Of a stretch of DNA of 64,000 nt, positions 13,093 to 25,198 are shown piece by piece. Made by a program: the position numbers and the translations under genes. The DNA lies in contig OW285196.1 in the NCBI GenBank assembly GCA_935421135.1, positions 3,446,001-3,510,000 on the forward strand, in the 5' to 3' direction. This DNA is from Bugulina stolonifera. Its lineage: Eukaryota > Bryozoa > Gymnolaemata > Cheilostomatida > Bugulidae. The notes below the pieces were generated by a model. The model saw nothing but the letters and a program-made list of their open reading frames with translations, was not told the origin of the DNA and ran no database searches. Within the stretch, counting starts at the first letter, position 1; each line of letters begins with the position of its first letter.

Positions 13093-14695
13093 CTATGTAG
13101 ATGTACATGGAATAAAAAAAAGCAAGGTTTAGTTGATAGTCTATAAAATATCAAGGTTCAGTGAGCATAGGTGTACTTGTTGGTTTGCAAGAATAGTGTA
13201 ATAATATCATCCTCTCATGTTTCATGTATAATTTGCATGTTTCTACTTCATATAAGATGAGAGATTCAGGCTTTGACATGTACTCGAGGCCGTTAGTAGA
13301 AGACATTTCTGCTATGCTGTTGGGAAGGTTGTTCTAGCAGAAATAATGTCGTGTCACGCTACATGTAGGTAGCTCAGATGCAACTGTGCATAATTCAGGA
13401 CAGAGTAGAGGATAGAGGAAATCAGCACATGCTGAGCAAGCAAGAGGGGGTAGGGCTAGAGAGAGTAGATAGGTTCAACACTTCACACTGTACAAACATC
13501 ATGGGGTGGTATTTTGACTAGGAGTGATTCTCTGGGGCCCGGAGGTACCGTCAAGGCCCTCAGAATCAGCACAAGACCGGGTGGTGTGAGATCGGCTCCT
13601 ATAGCAGGATAGACTAGTAGGAGCTGAGCCTACAGCTGGGGCTTCATGTTAGTTAAGGCAAAGTATGCTTAAAACAAAGCTACTTCCACCTACACAGAAT
13701 ACTAGGGTGACAATTGGCTTCTTTATTTAATCATAAGCAAATTAATTGATTTCAAAACAATTCAAAAATGAATTCAAAACCTTAAATAAAACTGCACATG
13801 CATGCATCCTGTGGTGGCAGCCAGCATCACTGGTAATTGTTAGCAAACGATGTTCATATTTTTCTAAAAAAATAGTTATCTCAAAAGTGAAGCGAATAAA
13901 TGGTATTGACAGCCATGTAGCAATACGCAGTTGCCTCCACTCAGATTCCCATGCTGATATTTTGCCTAGCAAAGTATAGAAAAAAATTGGCGTCTGGAAT
14001 GATGCTGTGATTCTGTCCAAAGATGAGTATACATTATGTGTAAAATCTACTGATTCAGTTCTAAAAATGCATTTTATATGTTGGGAAGCAAGATTAAATT
14101 ATAAACAACATTTATTTATTGGTAAAGAACATCAATTCAGTAGTTGTGTTCTCAATGCCAAAACTTGATAATGTTATACAATCACAGTATATTTTTAATG
14201 CACAATTTAGTAAAAATGTATCTAGCTGTCAAATTACATGTACGTGTATGCAAGAGTATACAGATAAACTTCTTGTTTTGAAGGGTCGAAATACATGTAG
14301 GTATTTTCCTAATTTCTTACAACCAATTCATTCAAATATTGCGGGTAAGTGAGCAAAGAATTATGCAACAATTGAAGACCTTAATGTTCTGTGTAGAGTT
14401 CAAATTTGTTTTCAAGTCCATTGTTAGCAGAGAAATTAGTCAAAGACATAAACTGATCCCTTGGCGGGTGATTTTTGGTCGTGTATACACAATTTGGCTC
14501 AAGTGAATCACAATATGCATTGTACCTCCACTGGAGATCAGATAAATCATTTGAGATAAACATATTAGGTTTCTTAGAGTGAAAGCATTCAATTGATAAT
14601 GAAAATTATATGCATGTATTTATGCACTTTGTTGGACAAAAACTGATATAATGGCAAACTTTAAAGTGTATTGTACGTGTATCATGTGTGCTTAC
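13093..14695 (-). other. lectin gene intron 1 with unassigned open frames
   Basis: Intron between lectin exons 1 and 2. It has short open frames on both strands (13742-14020, 14119-14352, 14381-14563) that match no family I recognise and lack supporting splice phases. They may be remnants of an inserted element. The stretch at 13500-13620 is locally GC-richer than its surroundings. Confidence 0.35.
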
Positions 14696-14945
14696 CACAA
14701 AAACCCTTTAATTTGTCTATGGGGAAGTCTGCAATCTCTTTCGACTTTGCTGCAGCTAAGACAGCATCTTCACCAACACATGTTGCAGCAGCTTTAGTAA
14801 ACATTATTCTTCTGTTCAGTTTGTAGCAGTGGCTAGCAAACATCTCCCATGATGGAGGGCAACAGCTACCAATGCCAGAAACAGATTCTGAAACTTGGGC
14901 TATGTAAAAGGACACTATTAGCCAGACTAGCAAATTCAAAATCAT

Positions 14946-15555
14946 TTTGAATTATATTGAAACCTTGTCGATAGAAAGTTACTACATGTATAAATAAATT
15001 CCAGTACAATAATTGTATTGATATTGTCAGCCCGACATCACTATACAATGTATTACATGCATAAAAATGTGTAATATTGTCATTGACAGAGTAAGCTACA
15101 TAATAATTGTATTTTCTCCCTTATTGACCTCTGTCAGCTGAAACCAACAATATAAAGCTATTATTAAATGCACAATTTAAAGATGCTTTATTAGAAAAAT
15201 TATAGCTCAGCGAAGGTCAGTCTACTTTTTAACTACTACTTAGCACTATAATATATAATGTAATATATGGATGCAATAGTTATGCAATACCTCATTTTCT
15301 GTGCACCAATCCAAAAGTGATCATTCCAACCACGATGTTTCATTTTCCACAATAATGTACAGTTGCATAATTACTATAAACACATGTATTACTGCTTAAT
15401 GCTTAATGTATTATCGTGGACCACTGCTTGTATTCTCAATCTCTTTGGTCCTCTGTCAATACAGTTATATGAGCTTTTCAGTGTGTAATAGCTATGCACA
15501 TAAATATTAGCTCATGTAAGATGGTTGTTTACGCACATTTATTTATTTAAACAAA
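14946..15555. other. upstream region of the lectin gene
   Basis: About 600 bp between the lectin start codon and the inverted-repeat element at 15556. AT-rich; the lectin promoter should lie here, but no clear element could be assigned. Confidence 0.35.
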
Positions 15556-18123
15556 TGTGACCCCTGCTATCAGAATCGGACATCGCGCGGTGAATTGACT
15601 TCCACGCAATAAGCGCTCAAAGTCCAAAAAGCTAAACTGAAACTTACCATGCTGATTCTCAGCTTTCAATGTTATTATACTAATTGAAGCATGCTCTTCC
15701 ACTTTCTACTAACCAATTAGCAATCAGTACAGCATAAATAGGTGTAAACTTCGTTCAAAGTCGTTGCTAATGGAGTCACGTGACTTATCATGGAGGCACA
15801 TGGTGGGACCAGGATTTTACTCGCTTTGATTATTTAAATCAATATTGTTACTTTATGGATCTTGCTGAGGACCTTTCTGACCAAGAAAGTAAAGGAGAGG
15901 AAAGAAACTAGCTTTATGCCATTAATTTAGGTGTGGCTACACACACCTGAGGCCCAGGATGGCCCTGATATACTGGGAGATATTGATAATAATAGCGTAA
16001 AAATTGTGAAAATTCTTCAAAATTATAATTATCAATATTCCTGTTGTTAAAGACTTTTGAGTGATTTCAGGATGCACAAGCTTATTACCAAGCCAAGCAT
16101 TACCAGTTTTACTGTTGAAATAATTCAATCTGTGAAAGATGTGCTCACAGCTCTTGACCAGCCATTACTAGATCTCCTAAAATTTATTAAGCAAAATCTC
16201 TCCCACAATAGTCAATTCTGTCTGCTTCTACTAATTCCCACAAGGCCAAGAAGAGAAAATACTTTGTAAAGATTTCCATTATGAAGGTGAGCAACTATTT
16301 CATCAATCAAATGGTTAGTATGAAATTAAGCTACCTGAATTATAGGCTGAGGCTATTTTACTAGTAAAGATAAAGTTTAGCTCATACTTCAAAATTAGTT
16401 CTGCTGCAATCTCCATGTGTACTACACATACATGTGACTTACCACATATCCTACCCTCTTTATCCTATTTGAGTAACCAATGTGCATCACATGTACATTA
16501 CATTAGAATCAATAACATAGGTTGAAAACTCACATAAGTGAGTATCTAAATGTACATGTATTTATCTTAAGTTATTAAGTAAAACAATCCATGTCCCAGG
16601 TATCCATGACTATTTGTAGGAACATCAATCTGTTGCCAGGCTTTTATGTGTATGAACAGCAGTAGGACGTCTCCTCTATTTCTAGCCTTGTCAAGTCATT
16701 ATAAGGAGTGTGGTACAACTCCCTTCAACTTCAGCGACTTCAAGTTACAACATCAAAGCAGTCAACTTTGGCCAAGCTTATAGTGGATTTCCTGAATGCA
16801 GTCGGCTCTATCCATGCACTAGCCCTCCTAGGATGGATTCCAGGTAAGTTGACTTTCTACAGGCAATAAACCTTCTCTTCCTGATATAATTTTCATTATC
16901 ATTGATTCCAGAATGGGCCTCTGTTGCTAAAAAGCAAAGATGAAGGCAGATTACATAAGTCCGTCCGCATTACAGATCATACCCAAATATTGTAATACGT
17001 AGGTACACTGTATTATTATACATGTATCACATTGCTCTAATACTGCAGTAGTAAACATACACATAGTTTGAATCAACTAGTATTATACACTTACATGTAT
17101 TTTATCTGTCTCCCATAACCTCTGCCTTCCTCCTTCAAGTACTAAAGTGCAGTGATCATTTCCAAAAAACTAGCAATAAAAAGCTTTGTGGCAAAGCTAT
17201 GCATACATCAGCTATCAGCTTTCAGTATCTTGTTGTATGACTGCACATGTTTTGTGATAGCTAGCAAGTCACAGTGAGGTAATGGTTAAGCATGTGGGTT
17301 TGTAATCTGGAGGTCCAGAGTTCAAATCTAGTCTACTACATCTGCTACGCTTAAGTTTTTGTTTGTCTTATTTTTTTACTGTCAAAATTGTTAATACACA
17401 ACATACTCTCAACAGGATTCAAGAAAACAGATGTTAAGGTGCTACCATCTGATCTCGCAATAGAAGGACTCTGGAAAGACTACAACTCAATGAAGTTCAT
17501 AATTTGGTCTATTTCACCAGAATGGCGGAATCCGGATAGTTCTAACCTACCTACCTCAAAGACCCTTCTCAGGGCTACCCACATATGAGAGACCATTTTG
17601 TTAACTTGTTACAAGATGTGCAGTATCTTCTATTTCACTTGCATGGAAATCTGTGTTAAAATTTATGTTAATGCAGCCTGTCCATCGCAATTGGTGCACA
17701 AGTTCATTTTCACTGTTTTTGTCGAAAATCCGAAATCAGTATCTCTTGTTTAAGTGGCCATGGGACACAAGATATGGTTTTTACATTGTTTTTAGTTATT
17801 TCATCAGATTCCTCACACATTCTTACCCCTAGTCAGTAAAAACTAGCAATGTAAGTCAATTAGAGATGCCCGTTGCTAAGTTCTGAATAGTGTAAACAAT
17901 AAATTATTGGTTCGAAAACTTTAAACCAGATTTTCTCAGTTCGCCTTTTTATGAAAATCGACAGATATGGACCCAGTATTATCCTGATAAAAATTGAACC
18001 GTTGGTGCTAGAATAAAAAGGAAAACATATTTAAAATCGTCATAAATTTCTATATCTGAAAACATACATATCTCAAAATCTTTGGGTACCTCCCGATGTC
18101 TGATTCTGATAGCAGGGGTCACA
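15556..18123. mobile_element. 2.57-kb DNA element with ~30-bp terminal inverted repeats
   Basis: The left end TGTGACCCCTGCTATCAGAA and the right end (inverted) agree over about 30 bp with one or two mismatches. Inside are short exon-like open frames (16057-16269 and 17388-17588, the latter after an acceptor-like CTCAACAG), and a tRNA-like SINE at about 17268. No transposase family was recognised; the frames may be eroded transposase or captured sequence. No clear target-site duplication was seen, so the superfamily is unassigned. Confidence 0.7.
17268..17345 (+). repeat. tRNA-derived SINE-like sequence
   Basis: GAGGTAATGGTTAAGCATG followed by a B-box-like GAGTTCAAATCTAG, with an oligo-T tract about 40-55 bp downstream. 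Looks like a tRNA-derived pol III unit rather than a functional tRNA, because no acceptor stem closes. It sits inside the element at 15556-18123. Confidence 0.5.
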
Positions 18124-19796
18124 AATATAAATGCATAATATCCCAACACCACGGGATTAGTAAAATTGTTTTTTTTGTAATGAGGAAATACACAGACAAA
18201 GAAGGCGGATTATTATGAGAATCTTGATTAGGCTAGCATATATGGTATGATAAGAAGCAGTTTGGATTCTTGCCGATGTTGAAACAATGAAGATTAGATA
18301 TTAGATATACAATGTGATTGATTCTGGCTACAAGCAGGACATACAGCACTAGACGCTATGACTCATAGTTTCAATCGTGACTAATGATTGTTCTCCTAAT
18401 TTTCATCACATTCTGGCGATTTATAAAAGACGATAACTCCAGGTTAATGTTGAGATAATTTGAACACACATTGCTTTTAATTGTTTGTACCAAATCCTAT
18501 TAGATTTATATCACCTATTGCTCTTGAGGTGAATTATGCTTTTGCACCACCATAATAAGCTTATGGTACATTGTATATTCATTTATGTGGCCAACCACCA
18601 TGAAATACAGTAGCATCAAACTTAGGCTGAGTTCCATCATTTCTAGTTATTAATTTTAACCTAGCCTCTATAGCTGAGCCTCAATAGCCTAGTCTACCTC
18701 CTAGAACATACTTGGCACAATTTAATTTTTTATAATACCCGGTCAAAGTTTACTGTCTGTCAGTCAAGAGTATTATCTACACACAAGGCAAATATTATAC
18801 ACTTGAATAGCATTTTGTTTGCGACTTTCTGAAAGGGTCACACAAATTTCAAAGTCAGGAGAAATTGCAAAATATTTACATTCATAAAATGGAACGCAAC
18901 GTAATTTTTATATATACACATGCACTGTATCTTATCCATAATACTGTACCATGCAGATGGTGCCTTCTGTCTTGATAATGTCAATATTAGCTATAATAGG
19001 ACTTTTTTATACTATATTAATGTACATGTAGATGTTAACATTTAGATTCAGTGCTCATTTAAATGTTGAGAAATTGAATATACATGTATATACAGTATTA
19101 TGATACTGTAACACTATTAATCCTGTGATAAACTGTGTGTAATACAAAACAATCACTACGGATTATACAGCTTAGCAGATTAAAGGACTAATCGGGGCGA
19201 TAGAATTAAATAAAACATGAAATCATCTTGTAGACCAGCATTATAATCTCTACACAGCCTGCTATTGAGAAAACATTAAGCCAATAGTTGCCTTAGTCAT
19301 TGCGACATAAGGAAATCATTTGATGAAAGAAGGAAATACATGTAAAACTGTGATATGAGTATATAAACAAAAAAGAATTAGCTTATTATTGCGATCGTTT
19401 GGCATAGGGTGATAAGAAGCTTTGAAACATTAAATTAATGATGAAACAATGAATATTGAACTATCTAAGCAATTTGCATTCCAAGTAAACTACAGTGTTC
19501 TTAATACCACATGTCCATAGAACAGGATCTCTAACTTGAAATCTAGTCAAAACCAACAAATGTTGAACAGCATACTTACATGTGCATTATTTTAATCTAT
19601 ACATACAACCATGGGTTGTTTTTTTTGTGAGTGCTGGGTTCTAAAATAGCAGTGACAGCTGATTTGCTGCTAACAAGTGAAAGTATTCTGGCCACATGAC
19701 AGTACAATCTCACAACAAGCCATGACCATCACCACCATTCATCACCACATGCATAGACACAACTCAGGCTCCTACTGTTACATGAACGTAACAGTT
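18124..19796. other. intergenic, no gene seen
   Basis: AT-rich sequence with short random open frames only. Confidence 0.4.
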
Positions 19797-20030
19797 TCCT
19801 TCCGTGTAGCCGGTAGTATCCTTGTAGTCGGCAGTGTCCGTGTGGTCGGTAGTATCCGTGTAATCAGCAGTGTCCGGTAGTATCCGTGTAGTCACTAGTA
19901 TCCTTGTAGTCGGTAGTATTCATGTAGTCAGTACTATCCTTGTAGTCGGTAGTATCTGTGTAGCCAGTAGTATCCGGTAGTACTCGTTTAGTCGGTAGTA
20001 TCCGGTAGTATTCTTGTAGTCGGTAGTATC
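19797..20030. repeat. ~18-bp degenerate minisatellite
   Basis: Repeats of CGGTAGTATCCTTGTAGT with substitutions and a few shortened units (CGGTAGTATC joined directly) over about 230 bp. The open frame reading into it at 19677-19880 is a by-product. Confidence 0.85.
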
Positions 20031-21347
20031 TTCGCTCATAAGATTTATAACATGTCTATCCGATATCTGCTAAGAGATCGTGCTCATACAATGAGCAGAC
20101 CTTGACTGCAAGAGTCAAAACTATTTTGATTGTTGTCATGGATTTTGCTTGTCTGACAGTTATTGCCCTTCCATAACCGTTTACTCCACAGGGATACGAC
20201 CGCGCTTTACCAGGTAGTCTGCACTTATTAGTTAACCACCAAAAGTTTGTAGTTGTGTCAACAGTGTGTTTAACTGGGCCTAGCCAGAAGGTGGCAGCTA
20301 CACAGAATTGACCAGGAGAGTCGCCTGTGTGGCACGGTAGTTTTCAGAACTGATAGCTACTGGTTCAGATTAGTGCTAAGTGTGGAGTTGTTTCTACGTT
20401 CTAAAGTGTGTGATATTGCATTGTAAGAAAAATGGCTCTTAGACAGCCAGAAGTACAGTAGCATCAGCAAGCCAACTACAACATTCATGAGAGGCTTTAC
20501 CATGATTAACTGGTAAAACAGAGCATATTATGACCAACACTTGTGTTATACATGTACATGCACATTGTAAATAATACGGGAATGTGATTGTGCATTTTCT
20601 ATGCAGTGTACAGGCATAATTAGACCATCATATTCATTCACTACATCATTTGAATAACAAAACACAGTCAACAGGCGAGAGTAGGGCAATATACTTACAC
20701 AGATTAAGGGTTCCACAGATAGACTTGGACTCCCATAAATATTACCTTTAGTTATTAATACTACAATTCAGCACCCAGATGTTGTTAATTAACTTTCTAA
20801 TTACTCCACAACTATTTGGAGTGAAACATCTTTGATCTCAATACAAATCCAGCAGTATACATGGCCGTTACTTACTCATCTTTGTCATGTTGCTCATGGA
20901 TTTTTTTAGCATCAATGGGTTGGAAGTCGTATGCAAATTCATTAAAGTTGTTCACAATTTTTTTTTAAATCCTACTTAGCACAAGTCTTACATGTATATG
21001 TATACAAATACAAGCACATATATTATATTTTGCATTATTTGTTTACAATGAAAAATGACTAATTAAATAACATTAGTGACAATTAGTTAATCCTGTCTCT
21101 CTTGTAGTTCTTCACACAACTGTGTGTATTACAACATCTGTGACATAGCCTAAGCTCCAAGAGATTATCTAAACTGTGGAGATTACAAATACAGTATTTG
21201 TTTGTCATAGCAGCTACTAACTCTCTGGAGAAAAGACTAGAATAGAAGATTACCTGCATGTATATAAGATAAACAAAGCTGAATATACAGCACAGTGGAA
21301 ACCTATAAAGTTTAGTAAGAGTATTAATGGTAGTAGTGGGGAAGAGG
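20031..21347. other. intergenic, upstream of NHL copy 3
   Basis: No gene, element boundary or RNA recognised. The promoter of the NHL gene starting at 21348 presumably lies in the last few hundred bases. Confidence 0.35.
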
Positions 21348-24300
21348 ATGGGAAACATTTATCTGATAGCAGTGAGTGGGGTTTACTTAAAAGATACTCT
21401 ATTGTAGCTACATCTAAAACCACTTAAGTTTAAAAATCAGGCTTCACGTACATAGAATATTATAATACATGTATGAAGCACGTTTTATGCTATCTTACTT
21501 TGTTGTTGCACGTAATGTAGTACTTGCTAAAATAACTGATCACATGTTGAATATTTCATGTCATGTTGTCTTTAATATAATATACAAAAAGTATTCTATC
21601 ATTGCTATGATTTCTTTGCAGACGATTCTGGTTGCAAGCTCGAGGGTTGTGGTTGATGCAGCTGTACCATGCCATGGCACTCCGGGGTAAGTCCATCACT
21701 AATCAGCTTCCAACAGATTTTAGAAGAGTAATAAATTGAGTTTAACTGACACACTTAAGTTTGTTGATAAATTTAGTTGCTAAGAAAGAAAATCTAACAC
21801 TTAATTCTTATAGTGCTAGACCTACATGAACCCAATGTTGCAGTTGAACATGGTTTAACATACACGTACACGTAGCTAATGCTCTTTACAGTATAATGGA
21901 GTGTCAATCTTCAATTGTTTTTGATTGGCATATACATGCACAGCAGTGCGTTTTAAAAATTCATGCTACGGCATTTTATGGTGTGCATATAGTGCATTTA
22001 CATGTCGGTGTGCATGTTTCTTCATTAATGGAAATTTAAAAATATTGTCTGCAGTGTCATAATTCCTACTTTAGCAAGTTGTTTAAATTACATAAATACA
22101 AAAGATAAATCATGCATTTTTAATCAATTAGTGGCTAAGTTTAATTTGTTCAAATACAGTGTACATGAGTTGTCCTTTTGCAAAATTATCTATTACAAAG
22201 GTGCAAAAATTATGTGCTTTCAAAAAGCTTGAAACGCCTGGTTTGTATTAATTTCTCAACATGTACATGTATTTAGTTGTAAGCTAATAAAATAGTAACT
22301 TATGTTTTGCAGTTTTGTGAAACACTAAGTGATTTGGTACCAAGTTAGCAGGGTTGGAAATATTTACTTATTCCGGTCGCCAGGTTTCGGCTAGTGGACT
22401 GACTGTTTTTTTCTGTTAAGAAATCAGTTTTACTAACCTGGTGTTATAAACTATTTTCAAATGTGGTGGAATGAAAAAAATTGCTCACACACTGAAAATA
22501 CTTTAACCATTGGTCAACCAGATAGAACTACACACTGTAGTACATGTAATTACTCAATTATATAATCTGTACATGTAATCAAATTATTGTCTTTTGTATA
22601 TTTTGTTTTGTGTTGTTAAACAACTCAACAAACATATCTAGTAGAACAACTGCCCTTTTTCTTTCGTAGAATAGTGGATATATTATGTACATGTATTATA
22701 TAAGAATATCTACAATGCAGAGGTTCTGCATTGGAATATTACATAATACTTAAAACAGATAAATATTTGTTAAAACAGGCATTATACAGTATGATAGCCA
22801 TACATTATGTAGTTCTACATGTATGCTAATGAGAATGATTAGTCTTCTGCATCTGTAAAATTGCATAATGCCTTAACGACGGAGTTCCCTGTCTAGCCAA
22901 TTCATTCCTAAATTGAGAGCTCTTCACAACAGCAGGTACTTCAGAACACTGGCAGCAATGACTGGGTCAATACTATAGTGTTTAGAATTGCCTTTGGTTC
23001 TTGACTGTAGCAAACAATCTCTCCTGTCTCTATCTTCCCTATTGTATCAACATATCCACAAAATTTGTCTTATTCATATTCATTGCTTTTCTGGATACAA
23101 ACAACATTGTCGTCATTTTCAAGTAGAGTAAGTTTACAAAGCACTGAACTGTCTTACTTTTGGATCACGAAATGCATTTTCTTTGGCTACTGATTGAGTT
23201 TTATCAATGTATGAACTTCAGCTATGGATTTGATCAACATGATGGTCACAAAAGCCCATGCAATAAGTGCATACATGTAATATGGAGTTGTCCTCTCATA
23301 TTCTAGCTCTCTCTAGAGAGGAGGCAACTCTGCTTTGTTAGTTTCAACATAAATGTAACTATAATCATGTCTCAACCGAAGTCATATGGTTATTAGTAGG
23401 CCTGCAACGATTCACAAAATACTGTTTCGATTTTTTCGATTCTGCTAATTAACTTTTTCGATTTTTTCCATTCCATACTTCATTGCGCAAAATTAACAGA
23501 AAATACACCAGTGAGATCAATCAGACCAATAACAGTATCTCACAATTTTACTGAAATAATGTAACTACATGTATGTAGTACGACAATAGGCAAGTGTGCT
23601 ACTGTAACCCCAAGCAAGCAGTGAATGAAGACAGTGAGCACAACTATCAATGTTGCTATTTATTTGAATCATTTACCCTGGCATTATTTACGTTGCAGTA
23701 GTTCTTCGCAACAGTATTTTAGAACACTGTCAGTTGTAGTAATTGAGTTGATAATTCCATTTTAGAATCACCAAAACGAGTAGAATGAGAATTCCAGAAG
23801 CATACCCTTCTAATTGTGTGGAATATCAAATACAAATTGTATGTTTGGGGCATTTATATAATTATAGACTTATATTAGTAATACATCTTAGCACATGATG
23901 TATTTTATAGCTATCCACATATTGCCAACAAAATTACTAGAAAAAAAAATGTGCTTCAATGAGATTCGAACCCATGACCACACGTTTGTAAAGCGAGCGC
24001 TCTGCCACCATGCTATGGTAATAACTTGGGATTTCCAAGACTAAGTGTATAGTTAACAAGAATCGAAAATGGAGTGCAATGAATCAATATTGAAAATGCT
24101 ACAAATTACTCGTATCGAGAATCGTTATCGAGAATCGTTATCGAAAGTCGTTATCGAAAATCGTTGCAGGCCTAGTTATTAGTAAGTAGTATGTGGGCCT
24201 ACACAGAATGTATAACTGTATTATAGAGTTAAACTCTCATAGCAAATAGAAGTGGCAGTGGTATTGTATACATTATTACATTTTTTTATAAATTGTGTAC

Positions 24301-25198
24301 AACACCCGTCATATATTATTTATTCATTTATTGCAGGGAATCTCTTAATGGTGCGGAAGTATTTCAAGCTACCATGGGTGGAGTTCGGCATATGGAACTA
24401 GACAAGAGAATTGGTGGTGGTAGCGTACTCTATAGCACTGATAAAACCCTTAAAAGTACAAATGGAAGAGGTACACCAACCGTTGTTGCCACAAGTCAAA
24501 GTAAAATATTCGGATTTAAGCAACTCAATTCGGTGAATGTCTTATTCGTAGCTCGTGATCATCACTGCATAAAAAAGCTGAACAGGGCAACTAGCCAAAC
24601 AGAAACATTAGCGGGAACATGTCGCCAGTCTGGTGATGCAGATGGAGCGAAAGGGGTTGGTAGATTATATTATCCACATAGTATTGAGAAGGATGTTGGG
24701 AACAGGTTTTATATAAGTGATCAATTCAACAATGCAGTAAGATCCTTAAATCCTCGTACTGGAGAGCTGAGTACAGTTATCCGAGGATTAAATTCTCCGA
24801 GAGGTTTAACATTGGTAAACAATAAGCTATTTATGGCAAACAATCACTACATTTCAGCATTCAATGTGTACGATAGCCAACCTACCAACGGAATCATAGC
24901 GGGGTCAACAACAAGAGGTGTTACATACGGAGGTTCCTTGGGAAACTACTCTATGTTTAATAGTCCTCATGCACTAGAGGCGGTTGGAGCCAACAAATAC
25001 ATTATCGGAGACACCATGAATTTTAGGTTAATGCTGCTAGACCTGAATAACAATAAAGTTAACCAAGTTGCGGTTGGGGGACAATGTTATATGGAATCAG
25101 GTATATTCCCTGTCTCCCTGCTTCGTGTTGACGGTAGCATTTATATAGGTGATGCTAATAGAGGTATATACAAGGTAAATGGACTGATAACTAATTAA
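21348..25198 (+). CDS. secreted NHL-repeat protein, copy 3 (diverged, intact)
   Basis: Proposed exons: 21348-21371 (MGNIYLIA, donor GTGAGT, phase 0), 21622-21686 (TILVASSRVVVDAAVPC, donor GTAAGT, phase 2) and 24337-25198, about 316 residues. The phase pattern is the same as in copies 1 and 2, which supports the small first exon. Exons 1 and 2 form a signal peptide. Exon 3 contains NHL blades: TETLAGTCRQSGDADGAKG, GRLYYPHSIEKD, FYISDQFNNAVRSLNP, then FNSPHALEAVGANKYIIGDT and IYIGDANRGIYKVNG. The opening FxxTMGGVRHMELD and the KQLNSVNVLFVARDHHCIKKL region line up with copy 2 (GVFHMEMDQ, TQLNSTHVAVV...DHCIQLL), so the three are homologous, this one the most diverged. AATAAA at 25236-25241. Exon 1 is the least certain part. 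Confidence 0.8.
23397..24174. mobile_element. hAT-like non-autonomous element, 8-bp TSD
   Basis: Inverted ends TAGGCCTGCAACGATT/AATCGTTGCAGGCCTA with 8-bp direct repeats GTTATTAG at 23389-23396 and 24175-24182, the hAT signature. 778 bp, no transposase frame. Sub-terminal repeats of ATCG(T)TATCGA-type words are visible at the right end. It lies in intron 2 of NHL copy 3. Confidence 0.85.
23942..24023 (-). repeat. tRNA-like SINE, minus strand, within the hAT element
   Basis: On the minus strand, GGTGGCAGAGCGCTCGCTTT is followed by GGGTTCGAATCTC (a near-perfect B box) and then an oligo-T run, a pol III terminator. No paired acceptor stem, so it is a tRNA-derived SINE or tRNA remnant. Confidence 0.55.

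Larger units (their letters stand above)
11959..14945 (-). pseudogene. secreted C-type lectin + PAN/apple-domain gene with in-frame TGA
   Basis: Three minus-strand exons whose phases agree: 14945-14696 (phase 1 out), 13092-12835 (phase 1 in and out) and 12308-11959, about 285 residues. Exon 1 gives a signal peptide (ILNLLVWLIVSFYIAQ) and the start of a C-type lectin domain (CCPPSWEMFASHCYKLNRR, KAAATC). Exon 2 completes it (FNGTGHYWMDD, TNWHDGKPLYC, then after the lesion ENGYISFCQKVFACP). Exon 3 has a Ser/Thr/Pro linker, then an apple/PAN-like module (YRFKRLESCKGLKAYQQF, CAILCLKRAACYGFSF, NCFLLN). A TGA at 12911-12913 interrupts exon 2 near residue 144 with the frame open on both sides; it lies where lectin domains usually place a conserved cysteine, so TGC/TGT to TGA is plausible. 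Such proteins usually bind carbohydrates or mediate recognition or defence outside the cell. Confidence 0.72.

Noticed and set aside
13742..14563. Extra lectin exons
   Set aside because: Splicing exon 1 straight to 13092 already matches phase and lectin order; these frames show no lectin features.
16057..17588. Host gene exons
   Set aside because: They lie between the inverted ends of the 15556-18123 element and match no family I know.
23942..24023. Functional tRNA gene
   Set aside because: B box is good but no acceptor stem or proper cloverleaf could be closed; it lies inside a transposon.
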